Assembly (NCBI RefSeq): GCF_011764565.1
Contig: NZ_AP022871.1
Coordinates: forward strand, 7,564,320-7,628,319
Length of the DNA: 64,000 nucleotides
Reading direction: 5' to 3'
From: Phytohabitans suffuscus
GTDB lineage: Bacteria; Actinomycetota; Actinomycetes; Mycobacteriales; Micromonosporaceae
The position numbers were made by a program, and so were the translations under genes. The notes beneath the pieces were generated by a model. That model was not told the origin of the DNA. It searched no databases and saw only the letters and a list, made by a program, of their open reading frames with translations. Position 1 is the stretch's first letter, and each line of letters opens with the position of its first letter. Positions 27,558 to 35,999 of this stretch are shown here, one piece after another.

Positions 27558-30049
27558 ACCTCGCCGAGACGACCGGTTCCTGGCGGGTGGCGGTGCGGGT
27601 GGCCCGTCGTGCGGCCCGCCGGAGCAAGGTAGGCACCCTGCTCATCGTGCTGATGCTGGCCCTGCCCGTGTACGCGGGCACCGCGATCGCGTTGTCCTAC
27701 GCGGCCACGTACACCTCGGCGGACGCGGAGGCGAGCTGGCGGCTGGGCCGGGCCGACTACGAGATCGAAGGGCCGGGTACGGACGAGGTGCTCGCGACCC
27801 TGCCGGCCGGTATCCGGACCACCCAGGTCACGTACGGCCGGACGGTCGTGCGGGCCGGGGACATGTACCGGCTGCGCGACTACGCGGCGGCCGACCTGGA
27901 CAACCCGCTGACCGAGGGCATGTTCACCGTCCGCGCCGGCCGGGCGCCGCGCGGTCCCGCCGAGGCGGCCGTCTCGGCGACGCTCGCCGCGGCCGACGGC
28001 ATCGAGCTCGGCGACCGGCTGGCGGTAGGCGCGCCGTTGCGGGAACGCACCGTCGTCGGCATCGTCGACGCGGCCCGCGAGCTGAGCATCCCGCTCGTGG
28101 TCACCCCCGCCGACCAGCGCCTGTCCGGCAGCCACCCGCGCACCCTGGTAGGGCTCCCACCCGGCGGTGGCGGCTGGCAGCCGCCGGATCCGTTCGCGCA
28201 CATGATCTGCACGCCCCTCGAGGGTGGCGGCGAGTCGTGCGTCTCCTCTTCCAGCACGCGGTCCCGGGGTGATCTGCGACCGGACGCGACCGAGTTGGCC
28301 ACCCGTACCGCGGCGTTCGTGCTCGTGGTCGGCTTCGCCGGCCTCCAGGTGGCCCTGCTCGCCGGCGCCGCGTTCGCGATCGGTGCCCGCCGCCAGCGGC
28401 GCGAGCTGGCCATGGTCGGCGCGGTCGGCGCCAGCCGGTCCCAGGTCGCCCGAATGGTGCTCGCCAACGGGCTGGTGCTCGGCGCGTTCGCCGGTGTCGC
28501 CGGCGTGGCGTCCGGCGTGCTGACGTACTGGCTCAACCGGGACACCGTCGAGCGGCTTGCCAACCATCCGCTCAACGCGGGCGCCGTACCCGTGCCGTCG
28601 CTGGCCGGCATCGCCCTCTTCGCCGTCGCCGTCGGCCTGCTCGCCGCGCTGGGACCGGCGCGGGCCGCGGGCCGCCAAAGCCTGCGCGCCGCGATCTCCG
28701 GGCGGGAGCCGGTCACTACCGCGAGCAACCTGCGCTGGCTGGTCGGTGGCCTACTCGTGGCAGCCGGTGGAGCCACCGTCGCGGTGCTCGCCGCCGGCCC
28801 GACCGGCAACATCGTCACGGTGACCGCCGGCACGATGGCGATCCTGCTCGGCGTCACCGCGTCCGCGCCGATCCTGGTCACCGCCGCCGGCCGGCTCGCC
28901 AGGCGGCTCCCGCTGGCCGCCCGGCTCGCGGCGCGGCACGCCGCGCGGCACCGCCTGCGCACCGCCGCCTCGGCCGCCGCCGTCTGCACCGCCGTCGCCG
29001 GCAGCATGGCGCTGATGCTCTACAACTCGGCCGAGAGCACCACGAACCTGATGCGCCAACCGAACGCCCACACCGGTCAGGTGCTGCTGCCGGCGCAGGC
29101 CGCCGCGCACCTGATGCCCGCCCGGCTACGCGCGATCGAGTCGGCGCTGCCAGCACGGGCCAGCGTGCCGCTGACGGTGCTCGCGGAGCAGGCCCGCACG
29201 ACAAGGGTCGACCTGCCACCGGACGCCGGCCAGAACGGCTTCCGGGCCGAGCCGTCCCAACTCGTGGCGGTCGGCGGCGCCGAGCTGATCCGCCTGGTGA
29301 CCGGCGCCGAGGCGCCGCCGGCGGCCCTGGCGGCACTGCGCGACGGCGGCGCCGTGGCCTTCTACCCTGAGCTGGTATCCGGAGGAGAGCTCGCGATCGG
29401 CCAGAACGTGCGGGTGCCGGCCGTGCTCGTACCCGCGGCCGACTACTACACCGACCTGCCCGGCGCCGTGCTGTCCCCGAAGACCGCCAGGCAGCACGGC
29501 CTGACGGCGAACCCCGGCGGTGTCGTCATCGACACCACCCGCGTCCCGACGGCGGCCGAGGTCGCCGTCGCGAACTCGCAGGTGCTGGCCACCCAGGTCG
29601 ACGCCGACCCCACCAACGCCGAGCCCGCCGAGGCCACGGTAGGCGCGAAACCGCCCGCCAACCGCCGCGACTACGGCGCGATGTTCCTCGTACTCGCGGT
29701 GGTGAGCGGGGTGGTGACGCTGGCGGCGAGCGCGGTGGCCGTCGGGCTGGCCACCTCCGAGATGCGCACCGACCTGTCCACATTGGCCGCCGTGGGTGCC
29801 GGGCCACGGCTGCGACGCCGAATCGCCGCGGCACAGGCCGGCCTCATCGTAGGCATCGGCGCGCTGCTGGGCACGGTCGGCGGCATCGCACCGGCGGCCG
29901 GGATGGTCGCATTCCGCGATGATCTGCAATGGCATGTGCCATGGCTGCCACTGGCCGTCACGCTGCTGGTCGCACCTGCGCTCGCGGTGACGGCGGCAAC
30001 GCTGCTGACCCGGCCCCGACTGGTCCTCGTCCGCCGGCTGGATCGATGA
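27554..30049 (+). CDS. FtsX-like ABC permease
   Basis: An 831-residue permease with two FtsX domains. Membrane segment after an N-terminal RRAARRSKVGTLLIVLMLALPVYAG, a large extracytoplasmic part, three segments around 28310-28680 (AAFVLVVGFAGLQVALLAGAAFAIGARRQRREL, MVLANGLVLGAFAGVAGVASG, LAGIALFAVAVGLLAALGPARAAGRQSL), a second extracytoplasmic domain and a last trio near 29680-30020. Overlaps the ATPase gene by 4 bases (ATGA). Together they make an exporter of unknown cargo under PadR control. No cargo peptide gene was seen nearby. Confidence 0.92.
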   Translation: MNLAETTGSWRVAVRVARRAARRSKVGTLLIVLMLALPVYAGTAIALSYAATYTSADAEASWRLGRADYEIEGPGTDEVLATLPAGIRTTQVTYGRTVVRAGDMYRLRDYAAADLDNPLTEGMFTVRAGRAPRGPAEAAVSATLAAADGIELGDRLAVGAPLRERTVVGIVDAARELSIPLVVTPADQRLSGSHPRTLVGLPPGGGGWQPPDPFAHMICTPLEGGGESCVSSSSTRSRGDLRPDATELATRTAAFVLVVGFAGLQVALLAGAAFAIGARRQRRELAMVGAVGASRSQVARMVLANGLVLGAFAGVAGVASGVLTYWLNRDTVERLANHPLNAGAVPVPSLAGIALFAVAVGLLAALGPARAAGRQSLRAAISGREPVTTASNLRWLVGGLLVAAGGATVAVLAAGPTGNIVTVTAGTMAILLGVTASAPILVTAAGRLARRLPLAARLAARHAARHRLRTAASAAAVCTAVAGSMALMLYNSAESTTNLMRQPNAHTGQVLLPAQAAAHLMPARLRAIESALPARASVPLTVLAEQARTTRVDLPPDAGQNGFRAEPSQLVAVGGAELIRLVTGAEAPPAALAALRDGGAVAFYPELVSGGELAIGQNVRVPAVLVPAADYYTDLPGAVLSPKTARQHGLTANPGGVVIDTTRVPTAAEVAVANSQVLATQVDADPTNAEPAEATVGAKPPANRRDYGAMFLVLAVVSGVVTLAASAVAVGLATSEMRTDLSTLAAVGAGPRLRRRIAAAQAGLIVGIGALLGTVGGIAPAAGMVAFRDDLQWHVPWLPLAVTLLVAPALAVTAATLLTRPRLVLVRRLDR

Positions 30050-30839
30050 GCCACTTCAACGGGCTGGATGGGTCGGTCAGCGCGGGCAGCGTCGAAGACG
30101 ACCGCTACTCACGATGAAAGTGGCTCATTGTGTGACGCGCGGGGTGAGGCCGCGGGAGCAGCGGTCCGGACCACCGCGGACATCGCGGTAGCCCAGAATC
30201 TCCACAAAGGACAACCCGGCGGCACCGACCGCGGCGACCTCTGGAACAGAGACCTTCCGGTCGGCTGGTTTGTCCGCCGGATGGAGGCTGGGGGTCGGTT
30301 TCGGTGGATCGTGGTATGGATCCGCCCCTCTGGGGGCTGTTTCATACCACGATCCGCTGGGATCGTGCTGTCGGTCGTGGATCTGGCGGTGACCGGTGAC
30401 GCCGGGCTGGGCCCGTGCCGGGATCGAGGTGCACGGGATCTTGGTCGACATCGGCGACGGCTGAGTCCGGGCTGATCGTGGTACACCCGCCGCACCTGCG
30501 ACAAACAGTCAGGTACCACTATCCGCGCCTCGGGCCGATCCCAGAGCGTCGACCATGGAAGGGGGCGGTCGGCGCGGTGACCGTTCACCCGGAATCGGCG
30601 GGTAAACGACCACCAGACGGACACTGAGGCAGGTCGCGGGCCTGCCTCAACTAGCCAGCAGAGTCCTCTGGGGGCAGTTTGTACCACGATCGGTTCCGGC
30701 TGGTCGGGGGACTTTGGGTGGGGATGGCTGGTTCGGGCCGTTGGTCCCCGCGGTTGATGGCGCCCGGACCTGGGCGATCGGGGCCTGGACGTGGGAAACA
30801 GGAAGGGGGAGTGGATGGACAGATGGGTGAGGGGAGAGG
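30050..30839. repeat. Intergenic repeat modules, copy B
   Basis: No supported gene in 790 bases. Three modules lie in order: X (30142-30198), Y (30248-30354) and Z (30520-30680). Y matches 53401-53515 and contains the 20-mer GGATCCGCCCCTCTGGGGGC inside a 10-base perfect inverted repeat (GATCGTGGTA 30307-30316, TACCACGATC 30345-30354). The right end of Z (30664-30691) repeats the right half of Y, CCTCTGGGGGCAG and TACCACGATC. A weaker GATCGTGGTAC pair lies at 30475-30520. Confidence 0.75.
30708..30748. promoter_or_regulatory. Two DevR/DosR-like boxes before the stress protein gene
   Basis: GGGCCGTTGGTCCC at 30735-30748 has the 5-4-5 symmetric layout of DevR/DosR boxes, and GGGACTTTGGGTGG at 30708-30721 matches its left half closely. 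They lie about 100 bases before the universal stress protein start, the spacing seen for tandem DevR sites. Similar sites precede the nitroreductase and hibernation-factor genes at 42.5-43 kb. Pattern match by eye only. Confidence 0.5.
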
Positions 30840-31747
30840 GTGATGGTGCGAGCTTCGGCCGGTGCGGTGGTGGTCGGGGTCGACGGCTCGGACAGCAGTC
30901 TGCGGGCTGTCGACGCGGCGGTGCGGACGGCGGCTGAGCGCGAGCTTCCGCTGCGGATCGTGCACGCGTTCGTATGGCCGCTGGTGCGGATTCCGCGGGG
31001 CCATGTTCCGGTCGCGCCGCCTGCCGGTGGTGAGGAGATGAGCGGTGGCCTGCGTCAGGAGGCCGAGCGGATCGTCGAGGAGGCTCGGCAGCGGGCGTGC
31101 GCGGCCGGTACGGGGGTGCCGGTCGAAGGGGAGGTGGTGGTCGGCGGTCCGGCGGCGGTGCTGATCCGCCAGTCCACGTCCGCCGTGCTGCTCGTGCTGG
31201 GGGACCGGGGGCTGGGCGGGTTCGCCGGGCTGCTGCTCGGCTCGGTGGCCGAGCAGGTGTGCGCGCACGCCGCCAGCCCGGTGATGATCGTTCGTGGTGC
31301 CGGGCACGCCGCCGGTCCGGTGGTCGTGGGCGTCGATGGTTCGGCGACGTCCGCCGAGGCGCTCGCGTTCGCCGCCGACGAGGCGGTCCGGCGCCGGACC
31401 GACCTTGCCGTGCTCCACGCGTGGGCGAAGCCGGTGGTGGCTGGCCTGACCGCCTTGACGCCCTTGGTGTGCGACGTGGACGCGCTGATCTCGGCCGCCC
31501 AGCAGGTACTGGACCGGGCGGTGGCAGACCTGGGACGCAGCCACCCGCACCTCACCGTCGAGCCGCAGCTGGTCGAGGGCCGGCCGGCGGGGCGCTGACC
31601 GGGCGTTCCGGCAAGGCGCAGCTCGTCGTCGTCGGATCGCGCGGTCGGGGAGGCGTCACCGGCCTGCTGCTCGGCTCGGTCAGCCAGTGGGTGCTGAACC
31701 ACGCCGACTGCCCCGTCGTGGTGGTCCGCCCTACCGAGCGGGCGTGA
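30840..31747 (+). CDS. Tandem universal stress protein (one frameshift)
   Basis: Two UspA domains in one protein, about 302 residues after restoring a base near 31590. Domain 1: AVVVGVDGSDSSLRAVDAAV to GDRGLGGFAGLLLGSVAEQVCAHAASPVMIV. Domain 2: VVVGVDGSATSAEALAFAADEA to VVGSRGRGGVTGLLLGSVSQWVLNHADCPVVVV. Both carry the ATP-binding G-x2-G-x9-G(S) loop. Cytoplasmic; in mycobacteria such proteins are induced by hypoxia. DevR-like sites upstream support comparable control. The last 17 bases overlap the convergent NmrA-like gene. Confidence 0.9.
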
Positions 31748-32663
31748 GCGGTAGGCGCCGGTCCGCCCATTCCTGGAACGAGGTGAGCGGGATGCCGAGG
31801 GCGCGCGCGTACTCGGGGCGGGCGGGCTGTCCGGCCACGTTCAGGTGTTCGTGCGAGGTGCCCGCCCACACCGGCATTCCGGCGGCGACCGCCTCCTGCT
31901 CGGTCATGTCCGGCGCGGCCAGGTCGGCGCCGAGGGCACGGCCCAGGACCTCCGCGATCTCGGTCATCGTCAGGTGGTCGCTGGCCAGTTCCAGCTCCAC
32001 CCGGTCGAAACGGTCCGGTGCGGCGACGGCCGCCGCGGCCGCCCTGCCGATGTCGTCGACCGCGACGAGGGAGAGCCGGGTCCGGGGCTTCAGCACGGTC
32101 GCCAGGCCGCCTTCGACACCGCGCGGAAACAGGTACGCCGCGGAGGGCAGGAGGTTCTCCATGAAGAAGCCGGGTTTGAGGATCGTCCAGTGCGTGAAGC
32201 CCGCCTCGCGCACGCGGTCCTGGATCCCCGCCTTCGTGGTGTAGTAGGGCTCCAGCGCGGCCCAGCGACCGTCCGCCCAGCCGGGAGACCCGGTGTGCTG
32301 GCCGGCACCGGAGACGGACGTGTGCACGAACTGCGGGACGCCCGCCGCCAGCGCGGCCTCGATCAGGTTGACCGCCTGGGCCAGCTCGCCGGCGAAGTCG
32401 ATGCCGTCGGCCTTCATCTCGGGCATCTGCACCGAGAAGACGGCTCGGGCTCCTCGCGCGGCCCTGACCAGCGAGTCGCGGTCGCGAAGGTCGCCGGTGA
32501 CGAGGTGGGCGCCGAGCCGCTCGACGGCCCTGGCCCGGTCGGCCGAGGGGTCGCGGACCAGCGCCCGGACGGGCAGGCCGTCCGCGAGAAGGGCGCGGGC
32601 GGTGGCGCCGCCCTGCTGTCCGGTGGCGCCGACGACCAGGACCGGCGCGGAATCGGTGGACAT
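31731..32663 (-). CDS. NmrA-like NAD(P)-binding protein
   Basis: About 310 residues of the atypical SDR/NmrA family: PVLVVGATGQQGGATARALL (Rossmann loop), LVRDPSADRA, LVTGDLRDRDSL, AVFSVQMPE, FVHTSVSGAGQHT, THWTILKPGFFMENLLP and VAVDDIGRAAAAAV. Such proteins either bind NADP as redox sensors or act as quinone reductases. ATG at 32663 is preceded by GGAGGG. It is divergently transcribed from a TetR gene with two identical operators between them, so it is almost surely the TetR target. Confidence 0.9.
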   Translation of the reverse strand: MSTDSAPVLVVGATGQQGGATARALLADGLPVRALVRDPSADRARAVERLGAHLVTGDLRDRDSLVRAARGARAVFSVQMPEMKADGIDFAGELAQAVNLIEAALAAGVPQFVHTSVSGAGQHTGSPGWADGRWAALEPYYTTKAGIQDRVREAGFTHWTILKPGFFMENLLPSAAYLFPRGVEGGLATVLKPRTRLSLVAVDDIGRAAAAAVAAPDRFDRVELELASDHLTMTEIAEVLGRALGADLAAPDMTEQEAVAAGMPVWAGTSHEHLNVAGQPARPEYARALGIPLTSFQEWADRRLPLTPAR

Positions 32664-32692
32664 GGAGCCCTCCTGCGGTGGTGGAGTTAAAC

Positions 32693-32739
32693 GGCGGGGT
32701 CCGCCGTTTCTTCGTTGGTAAGATACGGCGGACCCCGCC
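32693..32739. promoter_or_regulatory. Double TetR operator between divergent genes
   Basis: GGCGGGGTCCGCCGT (32693-32707) and its exact reverse complement ACGGCGGACCCCGCC (32725-32739) flank a 17-base spacer. Each arm is itself a palindrome (GGCGG-GGT-CCGCC), so two dimers could bind. The site fills most of the gap between the NmrA-like and TetR starts, and would repress both. Confidence 0.75.
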
Positions 32740-32763
32740 ACTTAGCAAGCGCGAGGAGACGCG

Positions 32764-33402
32764 ATGACCGGCCAGCGTGCGGACGCGCGCCGGAACCACG
32801 CGCGCCTGCTCGCCGTGGCCGAGGCGGAGATCGCCGCGCACGGCGCCGACGCCTCCCTGGAGCAGATCGCCCGCGTCGCCGGGGTCGGATCGGCCACCGT
32901 GCGCCGGCACTTCCCGACGCGTCACGCCCTGCTGGAGGCGGTCTTCCAGGAGCGGATCGAGACCCTGTGCGCCCGTGCCGGCGAGCTGGCCGGCGCGGGC
33001 GACAGCCGGGGCGCGCTGCTGGCGTGGTTGGGCGAGGTCACCGCGTCCGCGGCGGCCATCCGGGGGCTGGCCGTCGCGCTGACGTACGACGCGGTGGACG
33101 ACCCCGCCGTGGCGCACGACCACTGCGCCACCGCACGGCTCACCCGGGCGGGCGACCCGCTGGCCCGCCGTGCCGCGATGGACGGCGGGCTGGCGCCGGG
33201 CCTGACCATCACCGACCTGCTCACGCTCGTCACCGGGATCGCCCTGGCCACCGAGCACCACCCGGACCCGGCCGCGGAGGCGAAGCGGCTGCTCGGCGTG
33301 GTCGTCGCCGGCGTCAGCCCGCGCGCGGGGGACGCCGGCGCGGAAGGCCGGACCGGTCAGCCGACCGCGGCGAGCCACCGCTCCAGCACCGTTTCCAGCT
33401 GA
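32764..33402 (+). CDS. TetR family transcriptional regulator
   Basis: About 212 residues. HTH: ARLLAVAEAEIAAHGADASLEQIARVAGVGSATVRRHFPTRHALLEAVFQER. C-terminal ligand domain is helical with LVTGIALATEHHPDPAAEAKRLLGVV, a common ending of the SACE_7040/YsiA-like group. ATG at 32764 after GCGAGGAGACGCG. The tail beyond about residue 190 overlaps an opposite-strand hydrolase fragment and may be extended by a lost base. Divergent regulator of the NmrA-like gene through the double operator upstream. Confidence 0.9.
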   Translation: MTGQRADARRNHARLLAVAEAEIAAHGADASLEQIARVAGVGSATVRRHFPTRHALLEAVFQERIETLCARAGELAGAGDSRGALLAWLGEVTASAAAIRGLAVALTYDAVDDPAVAHDHCATARLTRAGDPLARRAAMDGGLAPGLTITDLLTLVTGIALATEHHPDPAAEAKRLLGVVVAGVSPRAGDAGAEGRTGQPTAASHRSSTVSS

Positions 33403-33625
33403 TCCGGGCGCTCCTGGCGGAGCCAGTGACCGGCGCCGGGCAGGTGGACCACCCGGGTCGCCGGATGCCGGCGCAGCCGCTCCTCGACGGCGGCGCGCGC
33501 CGGGTCGCGGTGGAACGCCAGTACCGGCTGCCGGCGCCGGAGCAGCCACGCGTCGCTGCCGGGCCGGAAGCGGATGCCGTCCGCGGCTTCCACGTGCGCG
33601 CGCAGCATCCGCGCCCGCACGAACG
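33357..33625 (-). pseudogene. Alpha/beta hydrolase C-terminal fragment
   Basis: Only the last 85-90 residues of a hydrolase remain: EAADGIRFRPGSDAWLLRRRQPVLAFHRDP, then ATRVVHLPGAGHWLRQERPDQLETVLERWLAAVG with the catalytic His in GAGHWL. Upstream on this strand the open frame continues but the sequence is not hydrolase-like, because from about 33620 the opposite strand encodes an asparagine synthetase end. The oxyanion hole and nucleophile parts are missing, so this is a truncated relic. Confidence 0.7.
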
Positions 33626-33878
33626 TGGTGCGGCGGCCCAAGAGCGGCTTCCCGTTCGGGCAGAGCCCCGCGTACCTCAAGGCGGTCCGGGAGGCGGTCC
33701 GCGACCTGCTGGCCGACCCCTCCTCGCCGGCCCGGCCGCTGCTCGACGCCGCGGCGCTGCGGCCGCTGGTCGACGGCGACCAGTGGTCGACCGCACGTAC
33801 AGCCCGCCGCCCTGGCTGCCCCGCGCGCTGCCGCTGGACACGTGGCTGCGCCGCTACAAGGTGGGCGTGCGGTGGTGA
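33622..33878 (+). pseudogene. Asparagine synthetase C-terminal fragment
   Basis: The last 80-90 residues of an AsnB-type ATP-dependent amidotransferase: VVRRPKSGFPFGQSPAYLKAVREAVRDLL, ARPLLDAAALRPLVDGDQ, then after a one-base break near 33800, YSPPPWLPRALPLDTWLRRYKVG. The KSGFP and late LDTWLRRY blocks are characteristic of the synthetase domain end. The glutaminase and PP-loop parts are absent. It abuts the hydrolase fragment on the other strand, so a deletion has fused two gene ends. Confidence 0.6.
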
Positions 33879-33932
33879 GGGCTCATTGTTTGAAGGTAGA
33901 CAAATGTTATAACCTCGGTGCGGCAAACCGGA

Positions 33933-34098
33933 CACCTACCCGGCGAGGTCGCGATGCGGGAGCTGCAGCGCCACCGGCGCGCGTTTGGCCGTCCTCGACT
34001 CCGTCTACGTCCTGACCCGGCGCTCAGGCAGGTGGGGCACACTCGCGCGGCTCGGCTTCGAGGTGCGCCAGCCGCGCTCTGACCCGGCGGTCAGCTGA
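33933..34098 (+). pseudogene. Short protein-like remnant
   Basis: A short frame ending at 34098 reads LAVLDSVYVLTRRSGRWGTLARLGFEVRQPRSDPAVS and looks like the end of a small SnoaL/NTF2-like protein, but it has no proper start. An AT-rich patch at 33885-33915 precedes it. I can only say that it resembles a broken gene end lying in the same decayed stretch as the two fragments before it. Confidence 0.3.
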
Positions 34099-34120
34099 CG
34101 GTCCTGGGACGGAAGGCGAG

Positions 34121-34147
34121 GAGGCCGGCCGCGACGCGGCCGGCCTC
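34121..34147. terminator. Terminator hairpin
   Basis: Perfect 12-base inverted repeat GAGGCCGGCCGC / GCGGCCGGCCTC with a GAC loop, placed after the fragment region and just downstream of the convergent secreted-protein gene. Likely ends transcription from both sides. Confidence 0.7.
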
Positions 34148-34186
34148 CCACATATCAACTGGAGAACCTCATGGGCGAGGCTTGCG

Positions 34187-34810
34187 CTACTGGCACACCT
34201 CGACCCGGATGAACGGCGTGTGGAACGGGTAGTTGGCGGCCCCGTCCACCAACGTGTCGCCGTCGAGGACGATCGTCGCCGTCGCGGTCGCCGAGCGCTG
34301 CGTGAGCCACGACCCCGGCCCGGAGTCCTCGGTCACGATCGGTCCGGTCCCGGTCCAACGGACGTCGACCGAAACCGTGTGCGACCCGCCCCTGTTGTCC
34401 CGCACGTTCGCGTACGTGCCGCTGACCGTGACGTACTCGAGGTCCGGGTCGAACCGCGTCGTCGTCGACTGCGTCAGCCCCGCCGTGCCGACGCCCCAGC
34501 TGAAGGTCCCGTCCGCGCACTGGCCCACGAACGAGACCCCGACGGGCGTGCTGGGGTCAGGCGTCGTGCCCTCCGCGAAGGAGTTGACCGACTCCACGAT
34601 CAGGCGGCCGGCGGAGGCGGTGGAGCCGTCCGGGCACTGGAACGGGGTCGACCAGCGGGCGGAGGCGGCTTGCTCCGTGATGGCGACCGAGGCGGATGCG
34701 ACAGACGGTACGGCGAGTACCGCCAGGGCGGCGAGCAGGGGGACGACATACCTGTACGGCCTCGAAGGCCGGTGGACGGATCGGCTCCACAGCAACCGCG
34801 GACCACGCAT
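34187..34810 (-). CDS. Secreted protein of unknown function
   Basis: A 207-residue exported protein. N-terminal basic region, then a hydrophobic signal core VVPLLAALAVLAVPSVASAS with a likely signal peptidase site near ASA-SVA. The mature part is Ser/Thr-rich and probably beta-sheet (FQCPDGSTASAGRLIVESVNSF, FVGQCADGTFSWGV, YVTVSGTYANVRD, TATATIVLDGDTL), with Cys residues in CPDG, QCADG and the final VEVCQ that could form disulphides. I do not recognise a family. Alone in its transcription unit. Confidence 0.7.
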   Translation of the reverse strand: MRGPRLLWSRSVHRPSRPYRYVVPLLAALAVLAVPSVASASVAITEQAASARWSTPFQCPDGSTASAGRLIVESVNSFAEGTTPDPSTPVGVSFVGQCADGTFSWGVGTAGLTQSTTTRFDPDLEYVTVSGTYANVRDNRGGSHTVSVDVRWTGTGPIVTEDSGPGSWLTQRSATATATIVLDGDTLVDGAANYPFHTPFIRVEVCQ

Positions 34811-34933
34811 GGCGACTCCATTTCTATGGGTACGAGCGGATGGACTTCAGTCCATCCGCTGTCTCATGCCACGCACGGCGCATCGATGAGGTTCACCCAG
34901 GCGGAGGGACTTTGGTCCGGCGCAGGTGGGGAG

Positions 34934-35905
34934 TCACGGACCTGACCGGCCCGGCGCCACCGCATCCGGCTGTGGCGATCCCCGCCCGGGTCGGGGCGGT
35001 GACAGCCGGCCTCCGGGGTCCGGGAGGGTCTGCGGTCCGTAGCGCTCGACGCAGAACTCGCGCAGCCGCTGCGCCAGCTCGCCGAGCAGCGCGTGCGCGT
35101 GGTGGCCGGTGTCCCAGGTGGCGTGGAGGTGGATTCGCAACGCCTCGCCGTTCTGGCGCAGCCGGATGCCGCACAGGTCGAAGCGTGGGTCGTCGGTGAC
35201 GACGGCGACGCCTCGGCCGGCGGCGGCGAGTGCCTGGGCGACCTGCGGGTTGGTGCACTCGATCAGCCGGTGCGCCGTCACGCCGGCGCGTTCCAGCGCG
35301 TGGTCGAGGATGTCGCGGGCTTTGAACGCGGGGGACAGGGCGATCACCGTCTCGGTGACCAGCTCCTCGACGTCGACCTGCTGGCTGGCGTGCCAGCGGT
35401 GGTCGGGTGGGACGTAGGCCCAGACCGGCAGGACGGCGACCGCCGTATGGGCGAGGGTGTCCGGTGGGGGTTCGGTGGTGACGACGAGGTCGGCTCCGAG
35501 GTGCAGCGCCGCGGCGACCGGCTGCCCGGTGGTGTCGAGCACGTTCGGCACCGGGTCCGCCGGGCCGAACGTGGCCACGAACGGTGCGATGACGTCGGTG
35601 AGCGTGGTCGTGGGCGCGGCGATGGTGACCTGTTCGAGCCGTCCGGCCGCGATGGTGGCGGCGGCGCGCTCGGCGTCGGCCGCGCGCTTCAACACTTCTC
35701 TGGCCAGTGGCAGGAACTGCCGGCCCGCGGCGCTGAGCGCCAGGCGACCGCCGCCGCGGGTGAACAGGTCCACCGCGAGCTCGCGTTCGAGCTGGTGGAT
35801 CTGCCGCGACAGCGCGGGCTGGGTGATGTGGAGCTGGCGGGCGGCGCCGCTGACCGACGCGGCGGTGGCGACGGCGACGAACGAAGCCAGCGTCCGTAGT
35901 TCCAT
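34934..35905 (-). CDS. LysR family transcriptional regulator
   Basis: A 323-residue LysR protein: HTH ELRTLASFVAVATAASVSGAARQLHITQPALSRQIHQLERELAVDLFTRGGGRLALSAAG, followed by the effector domain (VTIAAPTTTLTDVIAPFVATF, DLVVTTEPPPDTL, ALAAAGRGVAVVTDDPRF). The Pro/Gly/Arg-rich last 25 residues look like an extension. It is divergent from the GabT/GabD genes, with only about 95 bases between starts, so control of 4-aminobutyrate use is the simplest inference. Confidence 0.92.
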   Translation of the reverse strand: MELRTLASFVAVATAASVSGAARQLHITQPALSRQIHQLERELAVDLFTRGGGRLALSAAGRQFLPLAREVLKRAADAERAAATIAAGRLEQVTIAAPTTTLTDVIAPFVATFGPADPVPNVLDTTGQPVAAALHLGADLVVTTEPPPDTLAHTAVAVLPVWAYVPPDHRWHASQQVDVEELVTETVIALSPAFKARDILDHALERAGVTAHRLIECTNPQVAQALAAAGRGVAVVTDDPRFDLCGIRLRQNGEALRIHLHATWDTGHHAHALLGELAQRLREFCVERYGPQTLPDPGGRLSPPRPGRGSPQPDAVAPGRSGP

Positions 35906-35999
35906 GCCGGTAGAGCATAGCTGCTATCGAAAGTTCGTATTGGACGGCATGAACTCCGGTCGCGAGACTTTGTCGTGACCCGACCGGGAAGGACGATTC

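Noticed and set aside
26228..28678. 816-codon open frame on the minus strand
   Set aside because: Antisense of the PadR/ABC operon, low-complexity composition.
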